Below are positions 26,190 through 35,574 of a stretch of DNA of 53,321 nt, piece by piece. This DNA is from Mycobacterium sp. E796 (GTDB taxonomy: Bacteria > Actinomycetota > Actinomycetes > Mycobacteriales > Mycobacteriaceae): positions 1 to 53,321 of the forward strand of contig NZ_LZKK01000247.1 in the NCBI RefSeq assembly GCF_001672815.1, read 5' to 3'. Made by a program: the position numbers and the translations under genes. The notes under the pieces are model-generated. The model worked only from the letters and a program-made list of their open reading frames with translations. It was not told the DNA's origin and did no database searches. Position 1 is the stretch's first letter; each line of letters starts with the position of its first letter.

Positions 26190-26214
26190 GTGACCGTACG
26201 CGCCCGATGAGAAG

Positions 26215-26907
26215 ATGGCAAGAATGACTTCAGAGCTTGAGCCCGCCGTACGCGGCGTCCGCGACGAGTTGCTCGACGCCGCCGTCAAGCTGCTCGACGA
26301 AAACGGGCCCGACGCGCTGCAGACCCGCAGGGTGGCCGGCGCGGCGGGGACCTCGACGATGGCGGTCTACACCCATTTCGGCGGGATGCGCGGGCTGATC
26401 GCCGCGGTCGCCGAGGAGAGCCTGCGTCAGTTCGAAGCCGCGCTGGCGGTGCCCGAGACCGACGACCCGGTGGCGGACTTGTTGGCCATCGGGATGGCCT
26501 ATCGCGGCTACGCGATCGACCGCCCCCACATGTACCGGCTGATGTTCGGCAGCACCAGCGCCCATGGCATCAACGCCCCGGCGGGAAACGTCCTGAAACT
26601 GACGGTTGCCGACATCGAGCGGGACATCCCGAGCTTCTCGCACTTGGTGCGTGCGGTCCACCGGTCGGGGCTGACCGGTCGGATCAACGTTGGCGGCGCG
26701 GACGACGAGTCGGTGGTCGCCATAGCGGCCCAGTTCTGGGCACTGACGCACGGTTTCGTATTGCTCGAACTCGCCGGCTTCTACGGCGACGACGGCGCGG
26801 CGGTGCGGCCGGTGCTCGGCGCGCTGTTCACCAATCTTTTTGTCGCCCTGGGAGATTCGCCCGAAAGGATTCGGCAGTCGTTCCGCGCGGCGTTCGGCGC
26901 GGGCTGA
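26215..26907 (+). CDS. TetR family transcriptional regulator, Rv0653c-like
   Basis: The 230-residue protein has an N-terminal TetR helix-turn-helix (about residues 12-60; TRRVAGAAGTSTMAVYTHF) and a helical ligand domain of the type with WALTHGFVLLELAGF near residue 180. It is divergent from the carotenoid oxygenase and probably represses it and itself through the palindrome at 26165-26177. ATG 26215 is used; an in-frame ATG at 26224 (MTSELEP) is equally possible because neither has a strong ribosome site. It converges on rplL, with a terminator hairpin between them. Confidence 0.92.
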   Translation: MARMTSELEPAVRGVRDELLDAAVKLLDENGPDALQTRRVAGAAGTSTMAVYTHFGGMRGLIAAVAEESLRQFEAALAVPETDDPVADLLAIGMAYRGYAIDRPHMYRLMFGSTSAHGINAPAGNVLKLTVADIERDIPSFSHLVRAVHRSGLTGRINVGGADDESVVAIAAQFWALTHGFVLLELAGFYGDDGAAVRPVLGALFTNLFVALGDSPERIRQSFRAAFGAG

Positions 26908-26917
26908 GCGCACGAAA

Positions 26918-26943
26918 ACCCCCGGGACCGCAGTCCCGGGGGT
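26918..26943 (-). terminator. rplJL terminator
   Basis: A perfect 11-base stem ACCCCCGGGAC / GTCCCGGGGGT with a four-base loop lies between the convergent TetR and rplL genes. On the minus strand it is followed by TTTT. It should stop rplJL transcription and may also shield the TetR gene's 3' end. Confidence 0.85.
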
Positions 26944-26958
26944 CGTCGCGAAGCAGAA

Positions 26959-27354
26959 CTACTTGACGGTGACGGTGGCGCCGGCAGCCTCGAGCTTGGC
27001 CTTGGCCTCGTCGGCGGCCTCCTTGGCCACCTTCTCGAGCAGCGGCTTGGGCGCGCCGTCGACGAGGTCCTTGGCCTCCTTGAGGCCCAGGCCGGAGACG
27101 ATCTCGCGGACCACCTTGATGACGCCGATCTTCTTGTCACCGGCGGCCTCGAGGATGACGTCGAACTCCGACTGCTCCTCGGCGGCCTCGGCGGGCGCGC
27201 CACCCGCGGCCGGACCACCGGCGGCGGCGACGGCGACCGGGGCGGCCGCGGTGACCTCGAAGGTCTCCTCGAACTTCTTCACGAAGTCCGAGAGCTCCAG
27301 CAGGGTCATTTCCTTGAAGGCGTCGAGCAGGTCGTCGCTAGAGATTTTGGCCAT
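26959..27354 (-). CDS. rplL: 50S ribosomal protein L7/L12
   Basis: L7/L12 forms the flexible ribosomal stalk that recruits translation GTPases. The 131-residue protein has the N-terminal dimerisation helix ([20 protein letters not shown]), an Ala/Gly/Pro hinge near residues 38-58, and the globular C-terminal domain ([28 protein letters not shown]). It follows rplJ after 42 bases and shares its leader control. A terminator lies just past the stop codon. Length and sequence are normal for mycobacteria. Confidence 0.98.
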   Translation of the reverse strand: MAKISSDDLLDAFKEMTLLELSDFVKKFEETFEVTAAAPVAVAAAGGPAAGGAPAEAAEEQSEFDVILEAAGDKKIGVIKVVREIVSGLGLKEAKDLVDGAPKPLLEKVAKEAADEAKAKLEAAGATVTVK

Positions 27355-27396
27355 GGTGTGGGTCCTTCCTTGTTTTCCTAAGTTGCGGGTTGGTTG

Positions 27397-28020
27397 TTAT
27401 TCGGCTTCGGCCGGTGCTTCGGGCGTTTCCTCGGCGGGCGCCGCGGGTTCCGCGGGTGCCGCGGGTTCCTCAGCGGCCGCTGCGGCAGGCTCCGGCGCAG
27501 CGGCTTCGGCGGGCTTCTTCTCCTGCAGGGCGGCCAGCAGCCGGGCCATCTGGGAGGCAGGGGCGGCGAACAGGCCGGCCGCCTTGGCCAGGTTGCCCTT
27601 CATCGCGCCGGCCAGCTTGGCCAGCAGCACCTCGCGGGACTCCAGGTCCGCGATGCGCTCGACTTCGGAGACGCTCAGCGGGTGGCCATCCATGTAGCCG
27701 CCCTTGATGACCAGCGCCTTGTTCTCCCTGGCGAACGTCTTGATCGCCTTGGCGGCGTCGACCGGCTCGCCGCTGACGAACGCGATGGCCGTCGGGCCGG
27801 CGAACAGCTCATCGAGGCCCTCGATGCCGGCGTCGGCTGCGGCCCGCTTGATCAGCGTGTTCTTGGCCACCGTGTAGGTGGCCGATCCCGCCAGCGAGCG
27901 GCGCAGCTCGGCCAGGTTGGCCACCGTCAAACCGCGGTACTCGGTGATCAGGGTGGCCGTCGAGTCCTTGAACTGCTCCGCGATGTCTGCAACGGCGGTG
28001 GCCTTGTCAGCCCTGGCCAT
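27397..28020 (-). CDS. rplJ: 50S ribosomal protein L10
   Basis: L10 anchors L7/L12 dimers to the ribosome. The 207-residue protein has the usual L10 domain (about residues 1-165) followed by a long Ala/Pro/Glu-rich tail (about 168-207). That tail is common in Actinobacteria and absent from E. coli L10. The ATG at 28020 follows AGGAGG. The 240-base upstream leader holds several hairpins and an L10-leader-like sequence, so feedback by the L10-L12 complex is likely, as in other bacteria. Confidence 0.97.
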   Translation of the reverse strand: MARADKATAVADIAEQFKDSTATLITEYRGLTVANLAELRRSLAGSATYTVAKNTLIKRAAADAGIEGLDELFAGPTAIAFVSGEPVDAAKAIKTFARENKALVIKGGYMDGHPLSVSEVERIADLESREVLLAKLAGAMKGNLAKAAGLFAAPASQMARLLAALQEKKPAEAAAPEPAAAAAEEPAAPAEPAAPAEETPEAPAEAE

Positions 28021-28220
28021 GCATGCCTCCTGAGGTCAAAGTTGTCGGTGATTCACCGAGGAGCGCCTCAAAACGAAGTACGCCCCGGCGCAGGAAGCGG
28101 CCGGGGCGTGAATATGCACCGGCGTGCGCCGGTGTACTGCCTCGTCCTCCTGCGTGGGCCGCCGGGATGTTCCCGGACCTTCAACCGATTGCTCGGTGAC
28201 CGACGGTCTTCGGTGGATCG
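28021..28220 (-). promoter_or_regulatory. rplJ leader (L10 leader type) with attenuator-like hairpin
   Basis: On the minus strand the leader begins with paired segments around GACCGTCGGTC and a GGTTGAAGGTCC stretch, ending near CACGCAGGAGGACGAGGC. This resembles actinobacterial L10-binding leaders. It is followed by a stem CACCGGCG/CGCCGGTG (28117-28134) and a ten-base stem ACGCCCCGGC/GCCGGGGCGT (28080-28109) with a short TTTT nearby. The last stem could act as an attenuator. Binding of L10 is inferred from the family. Confidence 0.65.
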
Positions 28221-28226
28221 GCAACC

Positions 28227-28256
28227 AGGATAGCCCGAAGCCCCGCGGTCAGCCAA
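28227..28256 (-). promoter_or_regulatory. candidate rplJL promoter
   Basis: Minus strand: -35 TTGGCT (28251-28256), an 18-base spacer and -10 TATCCT (28227-28232). The start would be near 28220, at the beginning of the structured leader. It lies just before the end of the upstream ROK gene. Confidence 0.5.
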
Positions 28257-28261
28257 AACGG

Positions 28262-29185
28262 CTACACGAGCGCGGCCAGCCTGGCCGCGCCGATCAGGCC
28301 GGCCTCGCCCCCGAGCGCCGCGGGCACCACCCGCAGGCTGGCCAGAAACTCCAGCCCGGCGTACTCGGCCAGCGCCGCCCGCAGCGGGTCGAAGAGCAGG
28401 TCCCCGGACTTGGCCACACCGCCGCCGATGACGACGAGGTCGAGGTCGCAGACCGCCCCGACGGACGCGATCATCGCCGCGAGCGCGGTGGTGCCCCGCC
28501 GAAACGCCCGCTGCGCCACCGGGTCCCCGGCCGCCGCCGCGGCGGCCAGGTCCCGGGCACCCGCGCCGGGCGGGGCGGCCCACCCGTTTTCCCGGGCCCA
28601 GCGCACCATCCACGGTCCGGACGCGACGGTCTCGACGCAGCCGCGCCCGCCGCACGCGCACGGTTGGCCGTCATCCTCGACCACCACGTGACCGACGTGG
28701 CCGGCGTTGCCGGTGCGCCCGGTGTACGGAACGCCGTCGAGCACCAATCCCCCGCCCACGCCGGTGGACACCACCATGCCGAGCATGAAGCGGGCGCCGC
28801 GGCCCGCCCCGAGCCAGTGCTCGCCCAGCGCCATGCACACGCCGTCGCCGCCGAGGCGGACGGGCACGCCCGGGGCCCCGGGAATCATGGCCGCGACGCG
28901 GTCGCGCAGCGGGAAGCCGCGCCAGGCCCGGATGTTCACCGGGCTGACGGTTCCGGCGGGCAGGTAGATGGGGCCGGCCGAGGCGATGCCCACCGCGGTG
29001 ACGCCGCCGCCGGCGACGCGCAGCGTGTCGGCGACGCTCGCGGCGACCTCGGCCCACACCTCCTCCGCGGAGCCGCCGGGCGGGGTGGGCCGGATGGCGG
29101 TGTGCACCAGCGCGCCGCCCGGATCGATCAGGCCGGCGGCGATCTTGGTGCCGCCGATGTCGAGGCAGAGCGTGAGGGCGGCCAT
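28262..29185 (-). CDS. ROK family sugar kinase, Rv0650-like
   Basis: The 307-residue protein shows the phosphate-binding motif DIGGTK (9-14). The ROK zinc site comprises a His in the NAGHVGHVVVEDDG region followed by CACGGRGCVE, and VVIGGGVAKSG lies in the C-terminal half. ROK kinases phosphorylate glucose, N-acetylmannosamine or related sugars; some family members are repressors, but no DNA-binding domain is present here. The ATG at 29185 overlaps the stop of the upstream FabD2-like gene by one base. The upstream GH38 mannosidase suggests that it may phosphorylate a released sugar such as mannose; this is inference. Confidence 0.92.
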   Translation of the reverse strand: MAALTLCLDIGGTKIAAGLIDPGGALVHTAIRPTPPGGSAEEVWAEVAASVADTLRVAGGGVTAVGIASAGPIYLPAGTVSPVNIRAWRGFPLRDRVAAMIPGAPGVPVRLGGDGVCMALGEHWLGAGRGARFMLGMVVSTGVGGGLVLDGVPYTGRTGNAGHVGHVVVEDDGQPCACGGRGCVETVASGPWMVRWARENGWAAPPGAGARDLAAAAAAGDPVAQRAFRRGTTALAAMIASVGAVCDLDLVVIGGGVAKSGDLLFDPLRAALAEYAGLEFLASLRVVPAALGGEAGLIGAARLAALV

Positions 29186-29802
29186 CAGTGGCGGTGGGTG
29201 TTGTCGGGCTGGCGTGGGTCGCCCGGGTGCTCGTAGCCGGGGGCGAGGCGGACCAGCGCGGCCCGTCGCGCGTCCAGCCACACCCGGAAGGCACGCCGGC
29301 GCGCGGCGCCCCGCAGGTTCTCGGCGATCGCCGAGCGCACCTCCGCCAGCGGCGGCGCGGCCTGCGCGGGGGTCCGCCAGCCGTGCGGTCCGGGGCGCGG
29401 CGCGGCGAAGCGCAGCGGGTTGCGGGCGTGGTAGCCGGCCACCTCGTCGTCGCCGACCCCGATCGCGGCGGTGACGTCGGCGAACAGCGCGCGCGCCAAC
29501 GGGTCCGCCAGCGCGGCGGCGGCCACGCTGCCGATCTCCAGCCGCGCGGTCGCGTCGGGCAGCAGCTCGGCCTCGGCGGGCGCGCCGGCGGCGGTGAGGC
29601 CGCGGGCGGCGGCCTCGGCGGCGACCACCCGCTCGGTCACGATCAGTTGGGTGAGCCAGCGCCGCAGCTGCCTGCCCTCCGCGGTGCCCCTCGCCGGCAG
29701 CGCGTCCGCCCCACGCCCGCGACGCAGCCGTGCCTCGGCCGCATCGACCTCGTCGACGGGCACCGGTTCGCCGGCCACGGTCGCCACCGGACCGGCGCTC
29801 AT
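29185..29802 (-). CDS. FabD2-annotated protein, Rv0649-like
   Basis: The 205-residue protein starts at ATG 29802, overlapping the mannosidase stop (ATGA), and its stop overlaps the ROK start (TGATG). The three genes therefore form a tight operon. In Mtb the same position holds Rv0649, annotated as malonyl-CoA:ACP transacylase FabD2. I do not see the GHSxG nucleophile motif of true FabD proteins. The helical N-terminal half (VATVAGEPVPVDEVDAAEAR, then a region ending RWLTQLIVTERVV) looks more like the N-terminal part of SurA/PpiC-type foldases. The function is unknown and the FabD2 name is doubtful. Confidence 0.8.
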   Translation of the reverse strand: MSAGPVATVAGEPVPVDEVDAAEARLRRGRGADALPARGTAEGRQLRRWLTQLIVTERVVAAEAAARGLTAAGAPAEAELLPDATARLEIGSVAAAALADPLARALFADVTAAIGVGDDEVAGYHARNPLRFAAPRPGPHGWRTPAQAAPPLAEVRSAIAENLRGAARRRAFRVWLDARRAALVRLAPGYEHPGDPRQPDNTHRH

Positions 29803-32800
29803 GTCACCGTCACCCGCACCGCCGGCGAGTACAGCAGTCGGCCCGCGCAGCCCACCCGGACCAGCGCCCACCACTGGCCGGAATCCAGCCACGGCGGCGG
29901 GCTCAGCTCGAAGCCGAGCTCGACCGTGCCGCGGGCGGGCAGCACCGCGCCGAGCGCGGCGGGCCCCATCCACTCCCAGGTGCCCCAGGGGCTGATCAGG
30001 TGCGCCTCCAGCGCCAGCGCGGCGCGGGCGTGGGTGCCGACGGTCACCGCCAGCCGGGCGGTCTGGCCCGCCGCGAGCTCGACGTCGCGCGGCCCGTCGA
30101 CGAGGTACACCAGCTCGCGCCCATGGGCATCGGCGTGCGCGCCGACCTGCACCACGCACACGTCCTCGACCTCCTGTCGCCACGCCGCCGGGACGTCCCC
30201 GGTCAGGCACAGCCGGGCGCGCAGCGGGTAGAGCCCGGGCTGCGCGCGCGCCGGGATGCGCACCGCCACGTCGGCCTCACGGTGGTCGCCCGCGTGCAGC
30301 GTGAACGGCAGCTCCGCCGGAGTGGCCGACCAGCCGTCCGGACACAGCACCGTCACCTCGCCGTCCAGCGTGGCGTCGGTGCAGTCGCCGGCCACGGTGA
30401 GCCGCAACGCCACCTCGCCGCCCGGTTCGGCGGTCACCCGCTGCGGGTGCAGGTGCGCGACGGCCGGCAGTCCCCCGAGCGGCGCGGGTCCGCGGTTGTG
30501 CAGCCAGTAGCGCGCGTATAGCGGCTGCGCGGCCTCGGCCTCCGGCGCCAGCTGCGCGAAACCCGTTGCTGTGCTTCGCGTTTCGAGGTGGGCCAGCACG
30601 GTGGCCACCTGATAGCCGTGCAGGTCGACCGGTTCCGCGCGTCGCTGCCGCTCCTCCAGCAGGTCGGCGTAGGCGAGGCCGCGCACAATGGCCGCATCGG
30701 AGGTCAGGTCGACGCGGGTGGGCTGCCCGGTCGTCTGCACCAACCTCAGGGCCACCGCGCTCGGGTCGACGGGCCTGGCGCTGCCCGCCGCCAGCGGGTT
30801 GCCGGTGGCCTTGAGGGCGGCCAGCTGGACCGAGCCGGCGGGCTCGACGCTCAGCAGCGACCCGGTCGACGGCAGCGCACCCTCCCCTTCGCCGGGCACG
30901 ACGGCGAGCAGCGGGTGGCCGAATTCCGCGCTGCGCGTGGGGATCTCGGCCTCGCGCCAGTCGCCGTCGCCGCAAGTCAGCGCGTAGTCGAAGACGTGGG
31001 TCCAGTGCTGGAGCTGGAAGTTCGAGCCGTCGGGCGCCGTGCGGCGCGGATCGTCGATCCAGGTGCCCGACGGCCAGCCGGTGCAGGACCGCATCAGCGC
31101 GGTGTGCAGCGTGCCGTCGGTCTCGACGGCGAAGCTGGGCATCCCGCGGTTGAGCAGCGCGACGGTACGGGATTCGAAGGGTTCCAGGCCCGACGGCGGC
31201 CGCTGGCGGACCGGGATCTCGGCATTCCCGAGGTCGTCGACCAGCGACGCGATCGCGCCGGTCAGGCCGTCCTCGTCAGCCGCGTCGAGCACCAGGACCG
31301 GCAGCGCGAGCGGCGCGCGCAAGTCCGCACCGGGCACCCAGACCGCGGCCAACGGCGTGGCGGCCGGCACCCAGACCCTGGCCCGCCCCGTCTCCGCCAG
31401 CTGACGCTCGAGCTCGGCCGAGTACTCCGGGTCCGCCTGCGCCAGAACGGCTTTGGCGAACACGTTGCGGGCGGGCCCACCCAGCGCGATCCGGACGTCG
31501 GGCAGGTTCGAGTCGACGTCGAGGCAGCCGTAGCGCGGCTTGTCGGCGCCGCTGCAGGTGGCCGTGACGCCGGCGCGCGCCAGCGCCACCATCAGCTCGC
31601 GCGCCAGCGGCCCGGACAGCGCCTCCGCCGGCGACACCACCTCGGCCACCGACACCGCCCGGATCTCGGCGCCGACCCGAATCCGGACCGCCGACGACAG
31701 GCCGAACCAGCCATAGGCCGGGTTGTCCAGCGTCCACAGGTGCCGCGCGGTGTCCACCGAGCGGGCCCCGTCGTGCAGCAGCGCGAAGCCCCGCCCGACG
31801 ACGGCGTCGCCCACCTCGCTGACCGGCATGGCGCCCGGCACCGGGCACGGCCAGCGCAGCCGCAACAACCGGTCCTCGCCGGTGAATTCGTCGATGGTTG
31901 TGCGGCAGTCGAGCCGCGCCAGCCCGTTCCACAGCGTCAGGGTTTGCGTGTAGCGCAGCTGCGCGCCGATGCGGCCGCGCACCACCAGGCGCTGACCGAG
32001 CGGGCCCCGGTAGGCCCGCACCCGCGCCGGCGACTCCGACGAGCACACCACCGGCCCCTTGGGCAGCAGGTGCCAAGGACCCTCCCCCTGCCTGGGATGC
32101 GACGGGTATTCCTCGTAGAGGGCCAGCTCGTTACCCAGGCGGCCCGCCGCGATCAGCTGCCGGCCGCCGGAAACCAGGGACACGATCCCCCCGCCGCGCG
32201 CCGGGTCGGCCCGAAGCCGAGAGTGCTCGTTGCCGATCTCGAAGCCGGGCATCGGCTCCCAGCCGGCGGCTTCGCCCGCCGGCACCAGTCGATAGGCCCG
32301 CCAGCCCAGCGACGGCACGTCGCGCGCCAACCAGGTGACCGACCGCCCGTCGTCTTCCACGTGTGCCGGCAGCTCGGTGCCGTCGGGATCGAGCACGCGC
32401 ACCCCGGGGCCGAGCGGCGCGCCGAGCCGGGCGGTGACGATGTCGGTCCGCTTGTGTGCCAACGGGTTCCACACGACAACATCACCTCCGATCGAGGCCG
32501 ACAGCAGCGCCAGCGAGTTGTCCCGGGCGGTGCGGCCCAGCTCCCACGCGTCGCGCCAGCCGATCAGCAGGTCGAGGTAGACCTGGTCGGATTCCGAGCC
32601 GGTGATGGCGTCGTGGTGCGCGCCGTAGGCCAACTGAACCCACGCCTTCGCCAGCGCGGCCTGCGGGTACGCGGCGCCGGCCAGTAGCGCGGCGAACACG
32701 GCGAAGCGCTCGGCGGCAAGCACGGCGTTCTCGGCGGCCCGGTTGGCCTGTTTGGTGTCGATGTAGGACACGTCCTTGCCGGTGTAGATCGGGTTCATGT

Positions 32801-33950
32801 CCCGGGTTTGCGGCGACGGCCGGCAATCGCGCTGCGCGAGTTCGGCGCGCACCGCCGCGAAAAAGTCCCGCGGGATCGCGCACACGAACCGCGGCCAGGT
32901 GTAGCGCGCCGCCCAGTCGCGATGGATCGCGGTGACCCACTTGTTGGGCGGCGTGTAGTCGGTCCCGACGGGAAGCAGCACGTTGCGCGTCAGCGCGACC
33001 TTCTTGAGCCGACGGAACAGCGCGAGCGTGGCGTCCTCCGCCTCGGCGAGCGAGGCCGACTCGTCCATCCCCCAGCCCGCCCCGTAGTGCGCGGGCATGT
33101 AGTGCGTGAGCAGGCCGCGGCCCGACGGCGCGATCCACTCGAACTCGCTGCAGAACTGCATGGCTTCGACGTCGCCGCCCGGGCCCCATTGGTGGTGTGG
33201 TCCCCGCGCCCAAGAACTGGACGTCAGGCCGGCGTCGGCGGCCAGCCCGGGGAATTGCGGGTCGTGGCCGAACACGTCGAGCTGCCACGCGGTGGCCGGG
33301 TCGGCGCCGAGGACACCGCGCTGAAAACCCATGCCGTGCACCAGGTTCCGAATCGTCGTCTCCGGGCTGGTGAGGTTGGTGTTGGGTTCGTTGTAGGTGC
33401 CGCCCATCACCTCGACGCGGCCCTGCTCGATGAACCGGCGCAGGTCGGCGCGGTCCTCGGGGTGGGTGTCCCAGTACGGCTTGAGGTAGTCCACCTCGGC
33501 CAGCACGAACTTGTACTCGGGCTCGCGGCGGGCCATCTCGAGGTGCGCTCGGACCAGCGCGAAGCCGTTTGCCTGCCGCCCCGGTGGGTCCTCGGCCCAT
33601 TCGCTGGTGTAGGCGCCCTGGGTGTTCCACCAGACCGGGTCGTAGTGAAAGTGACTGACCATGAACATCGTCCACCCGGGCTCGGCGATGTCGAACTCGA
33701 ATGGCCTGCTGACGCGCCCGGCGCGCGCCCGCGCGGCTCGGCGCTCGCCGACGACCGGGCGCTCGACCGCGACCGGGACCTCGACGACGTCGCTCCCGGG
33801 CCGGGCGATGGCCTCCCCGCTCAGGCCGTCGCCGTCGATGCGGATCGGTGTCGGCTCGGCGCAGCCCGCGACGCCGATGCGCGCGAGCTGCAGCGGCGCG
33901 TCCGGCGGCCCGACGAACAGCTCGGTCGAGCCCGCCGAAATCAGCTGCAT
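29799..33950 (-). CDS. alpha-mannosidase, GH38 family, Rv0648-like
   Basis: This is a 1383-residue glycoside hydrolase. The GH38 catalytic domain (about residues 90-500) has the zinc motif SHFHYDPVWW (His102, Asp104) and WQLDVFGHD with the nucleophile and zinc ligand Asp225. It also has AYGAHHDAITGS, which supplies a further His. Beta-sandwich domains and a C-terminal NPCBM-like stretch follow. There is no signal peptide, so it is probably cytosolic. GH38 enzymes release mannose from oligomannosides; the substrate could be mannosylated glycolipid or glycoprotein fragments. It appears longer than the Mtb protein (about 1215 residues from memory). It heads an operon with the FabD2-like protein and the ROK kinase. 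Confidence 0.93.
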   Translation of the reverse strand: MQLISAGSTELFVGPPDAPLQLARIGVAGCAEPTPIRIDGDGLSGEAIARPGSDVVEVPVAVERPVVGERRAARARAGRVSRPFEFDIAEPGWTMFMVSHFHYDPVWWNTQGAYTSEWAEDPPGRQANGFALVRAHLEMARREPEYKFVLAEVDYLKPYWDTHPEDRADLRRFIEQGRVEVMGGTYNEPNTNLTSPETTIRNLVHGMGFQRGVLGADPATAWQLDVFGHDPQFPGLAADAGLTSSSWARGPHHQWGPGGDVEAMQFCSEFEWIAPSGRGLLTHYMPAHYGAGWGMDESASLAEAEDATLALFRRLKKVALTRNVLLPVGTDYTPPNKWVTAIHRDWAARYTWPRFVCAIPRDFFAAVRAELAQRDCRPSPQTRDMNPIYTGKDVSYIDTKQANRAAENAVLAAERFAVFAALLAGAAYPQAALAKAWVQLAYGAHHDAITGSESDQVYLDLLIGWRDAWELGRTARDNSLALLSASIGGDVVVWNPLAHKRTDIVTARLGAPLGPGVRVLDPDGTELPAHVEDDGRSVTWLARDVPSLGWRAYRLVPAGEAAGWEPMPGFEIGNEHSRLRADPARGGGIVSLVSGGRQLIAAGRLGNELALYEEYPSHPRQGEGPWHLLPKGPVVCSSESPARVRAYRGPLGQRLVVRGRIGAQLRYTQTLTLWNGLARLDCRTTIDEFTGEDRLLRLRWPCPVPGAMPVSEVGDAVVGRGFALLHDGARSVDTARHLWTLDNPAYGWFGLSSAVRIRVGAEIRAVSVAEVVSPAEALSGPLARELMVALARAGVTATCSGADKPRYGCLDVDSNLPDVRIALGGPARNVFAKAVLAQADPEYSAELERQLAETGRARVWVPAATPLAAVWVPGADLRAPLALPVLVLDAADEDGLTGAIASLVDDLGNAEIPVRQRPPSGLEPFESRTVALLNRGMPSFAVETDGTLHTALMRSCTGWPSGTWIDDPRRTAPDGSNFQLQHWTHVFDYALTCGDGDWREAEIPTRSAEFGHPLLAVVPGEGEGALPSTGSLLSVEPAGSVQLAALKATGNPLAAGSARPVDPSAVALRLVQTTGQPTRVDLTSDAAIVRGLAYADLLEERQRRAEPVDLHGYQVATVLAHLETRSTATGFAQLAPEAEAAQPLYARYWLHNRGPAPLGGLPAVAHLHPQRVTAEPGGEVALRLTVAGDCTDATLDGEVTVLCPDGWSATPAELPFTLHAGDHREADVAVRIPARAQPGLYPLRARLCLTGDVPAAWRQEVEDVCVVQVGAHADAHGRELVYLVDGPRDVELAAGQTARLAVTVGTHARAALALEAHLISPWGTWEWMGPAALGAVLPARGTVELGFELSPPPWLDSGQWWALVRVGCAGRLLYSPAVRVTVT

Positions 33951-34008
33951 CCCCGCACCTTACGGCGCAACCGGCCGATGTGTCGGCATCTCGACCTAGG
34001 ATCGGGCC

Positions 34009-34599
34009 ATGCCCGCACTCGCCCCGCCGGTCACCGACGAACGCAACGCCCTGCGCGAATTCCTGGCGTTCCACCAAAGCGCCTATTTCGCCGTCTCCTA
34101 CGGTCTCACCGACGAGCAGGCCCGCTCCACGCCGTCGGTCAGCGCGCTGTCGGTCGGCGGGCTGGTCAAGCACGTCACGGCCATGCAACGCAACTGGATG
34201 GCCCGCGTCGCCGCCGCGCCGGACCTGCCGCCGAGGGATCCCCGGCCGTTCGAGCAGATCGCCAAGGAGTTCGGCGACCAGCACGTGATGCGGCCCGACG
34301 AGACGCTGGCCGGGCTGCTGAGGGCGTTCGAGACGCAGAACGCGGAGTCACTGCGGCTCGTCGAAACCGCCGACCTCGACGCCACGGTGCCCGTGCCGCA
34401 GGACATCCCCTGGTTCCCGAAGGACCAGAAGGCCTGGTCGGTGCGCTGGGTGATCCTGCACGTGATCAACGAGCTCTCCCGCCACGCGGGGCACGCCGAC
34501 ATCGTTCGGGAATCCATCGACGGCGCCACCATGTACGAGCTGATCGCCGGGCTGGAAAATTGGCAGATCGAAGGATGGGTCCAGCCCTGGCGGAAATAG
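34009..34599 (+). CDS. DinB-like four-helix protein (DUF664 type)
   Basis: The 196-residue protein resembles the DinB/DUF664 superfamily of four-helix metalloproteins. Likely metal ligands are the His in LVKHVTAMQRNW and those in VINELSRHAGHADIVRE, the standard HxxxH arrangement. Some members are thiol-dependent transferases using mycothiol or bacillithiol; others are uncharacterised. The start ATG 34009 lies 58 bases from the divergent mannosidase. Its 3' end overlaps the following hydrolase gene by 25 bases. As far as I recall, neither gene is at this place in Mtb. Confidence 0.88.
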   Translation: MPALAPPVTDERNALREFLAFHQSAYFAVSYGLTDEQARSTPSVSALSVGGLVKHVTAMQRNWMARVAAAPDLPPRDPRPFEQIAKEFGDQHVMRPDETLAGLLRAFETQNAESLRLVETADLDATVPVPQDIPWFPKDQKAWSVRWVILHVINELSRHAGHADIVRESIDGATMYELIAGLENWQIEGWVQPWRK

Positions 34600-35522
34600 G
34601 GCAAATCCGAAGCGGCGTCGCGCGCCGCGAGACGCCGCACGGCCCGGTCGAGCTCTATTACGAGGATCTCGGCGACCCGGCCGCGCCGCCGGCGCTGCTC
34701 ATCATGGGCCTGGGCGCCCAGCTGCCCATGTGGCCCGACGGGTTCTGCGCGCAAGTCCTCGACGCCGGTTACCGCGTCATCCGCTTCGACCACCGCGACA
34801 CCGGGCTGTCGGGCAAGATGCACGGGCTGCGGGCCGCCGGCTCGGTGTACCGGCGCGTCGGGCGCTACCTGCTGGGCCGGCCCAGCCCGGTGCCCTACAC
34901 GCTGACTGACATGGCCGGCGACGTGGTGGCGTTGCTGGACCATCTGGACATCGGCCGGGCGCACGTGGTGGGCGCCTCGCTGGGCGGGATGATCGCCCAG
35001 ATCCTGGCCGCCACTGAGCCGCACCGGGTGGCCTCGCTGGGCATCATCATGTCGAGCACCGGCAAGCCGTTCGCCGCGTTGCCGGCCTGGCGCGTCATCA
35101 GGCTGGCCTTCGATCCGCCGGCCAAAGACGCCTCGCCCGAGGAGAAATTGGCCTTCGAGGTGCGCAACGTCGCGGTGTTCAACGGCCCCAACTTCCTGCC
35201 GCCGGAGGCCGAGCTGCGCGACCGGGTGCGCCGACTCGCCGACCGCTGCAGCTACCCGCCGGGCATGCTGCGCCAATTCGACGCCGTGCTGGGCACCGGC
35301 AGCCTGCTGGGTTACAGCAAGGCGATCACCGCCCCGACCGTCGTGCTACACGGTTCGGCGGACCCGATGGTGCGGCCGCGCAACGGGCGCGCCGTCGCCG
35401 CGGCCATCCCCGGCGCGCGGTTCGTCGTGGTCGACGGGATGGGACACGACCTTCCCAAACCGGTCTGGCGGCCGATCATCGAAACGCTCACCGAGAACTT
35501 CGCCCTCGGCGAGAACCCGTGA
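34575..35522 (+). CDS. alpha/beta hydrolase, LipG paralog
   Basis: This is a 315-residue alpha/beta hydrolase. It shows oxyanion region LLIMGLGAQL, RFDHRDTGLS after strand 4, nucleophile elbow GASLGG, acid in HGSADPMVRP and His in DGMGHDLP. It is clearly related to lipG at 36932-37837 (shared IMGLGAQL, YYED and GMGHDLP segments), so the two are paralogs separated by one gene. The start ATG 34575 overlaps the upstream DinB-like gene, and no good ribosome site is seen, so translation may be coupled. The substrate is unknown, probably an ester. Confidence 0.88.
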   Translation: MGPALAEIGQIRSGVARRETPHGPVELYYEDLGDPAAPPALLIMGLGAQLPMWPDGFCAQVLDAGYRVIRFDHRDTGLSGKMHGLRAAGSVYRRVGRYLLGRPSPVPYTLTDMAGDVVALLDHLDIGRAHVVGASLGGMIAQILAATEPHRVASLGIIMSSTGKPFAALPAWRVIRLAFDPPAKDASPEEKLAFEVRNVAVFNGPNFLPPEAELRDRVRRLADRCSYPPGMLRQFDAVLGTGSLLGYSKAITAPTVVLHGSADPMVRPRNGRAVAAAIPGARFVVVDGMGHDLPKPVWRPIIETLTENFALGENP

Positions 35523-35574
35523 GCGCGCTCACAGGAATTGGGACTTGACAGTCTCGATTTGGCAGACTGCACAG

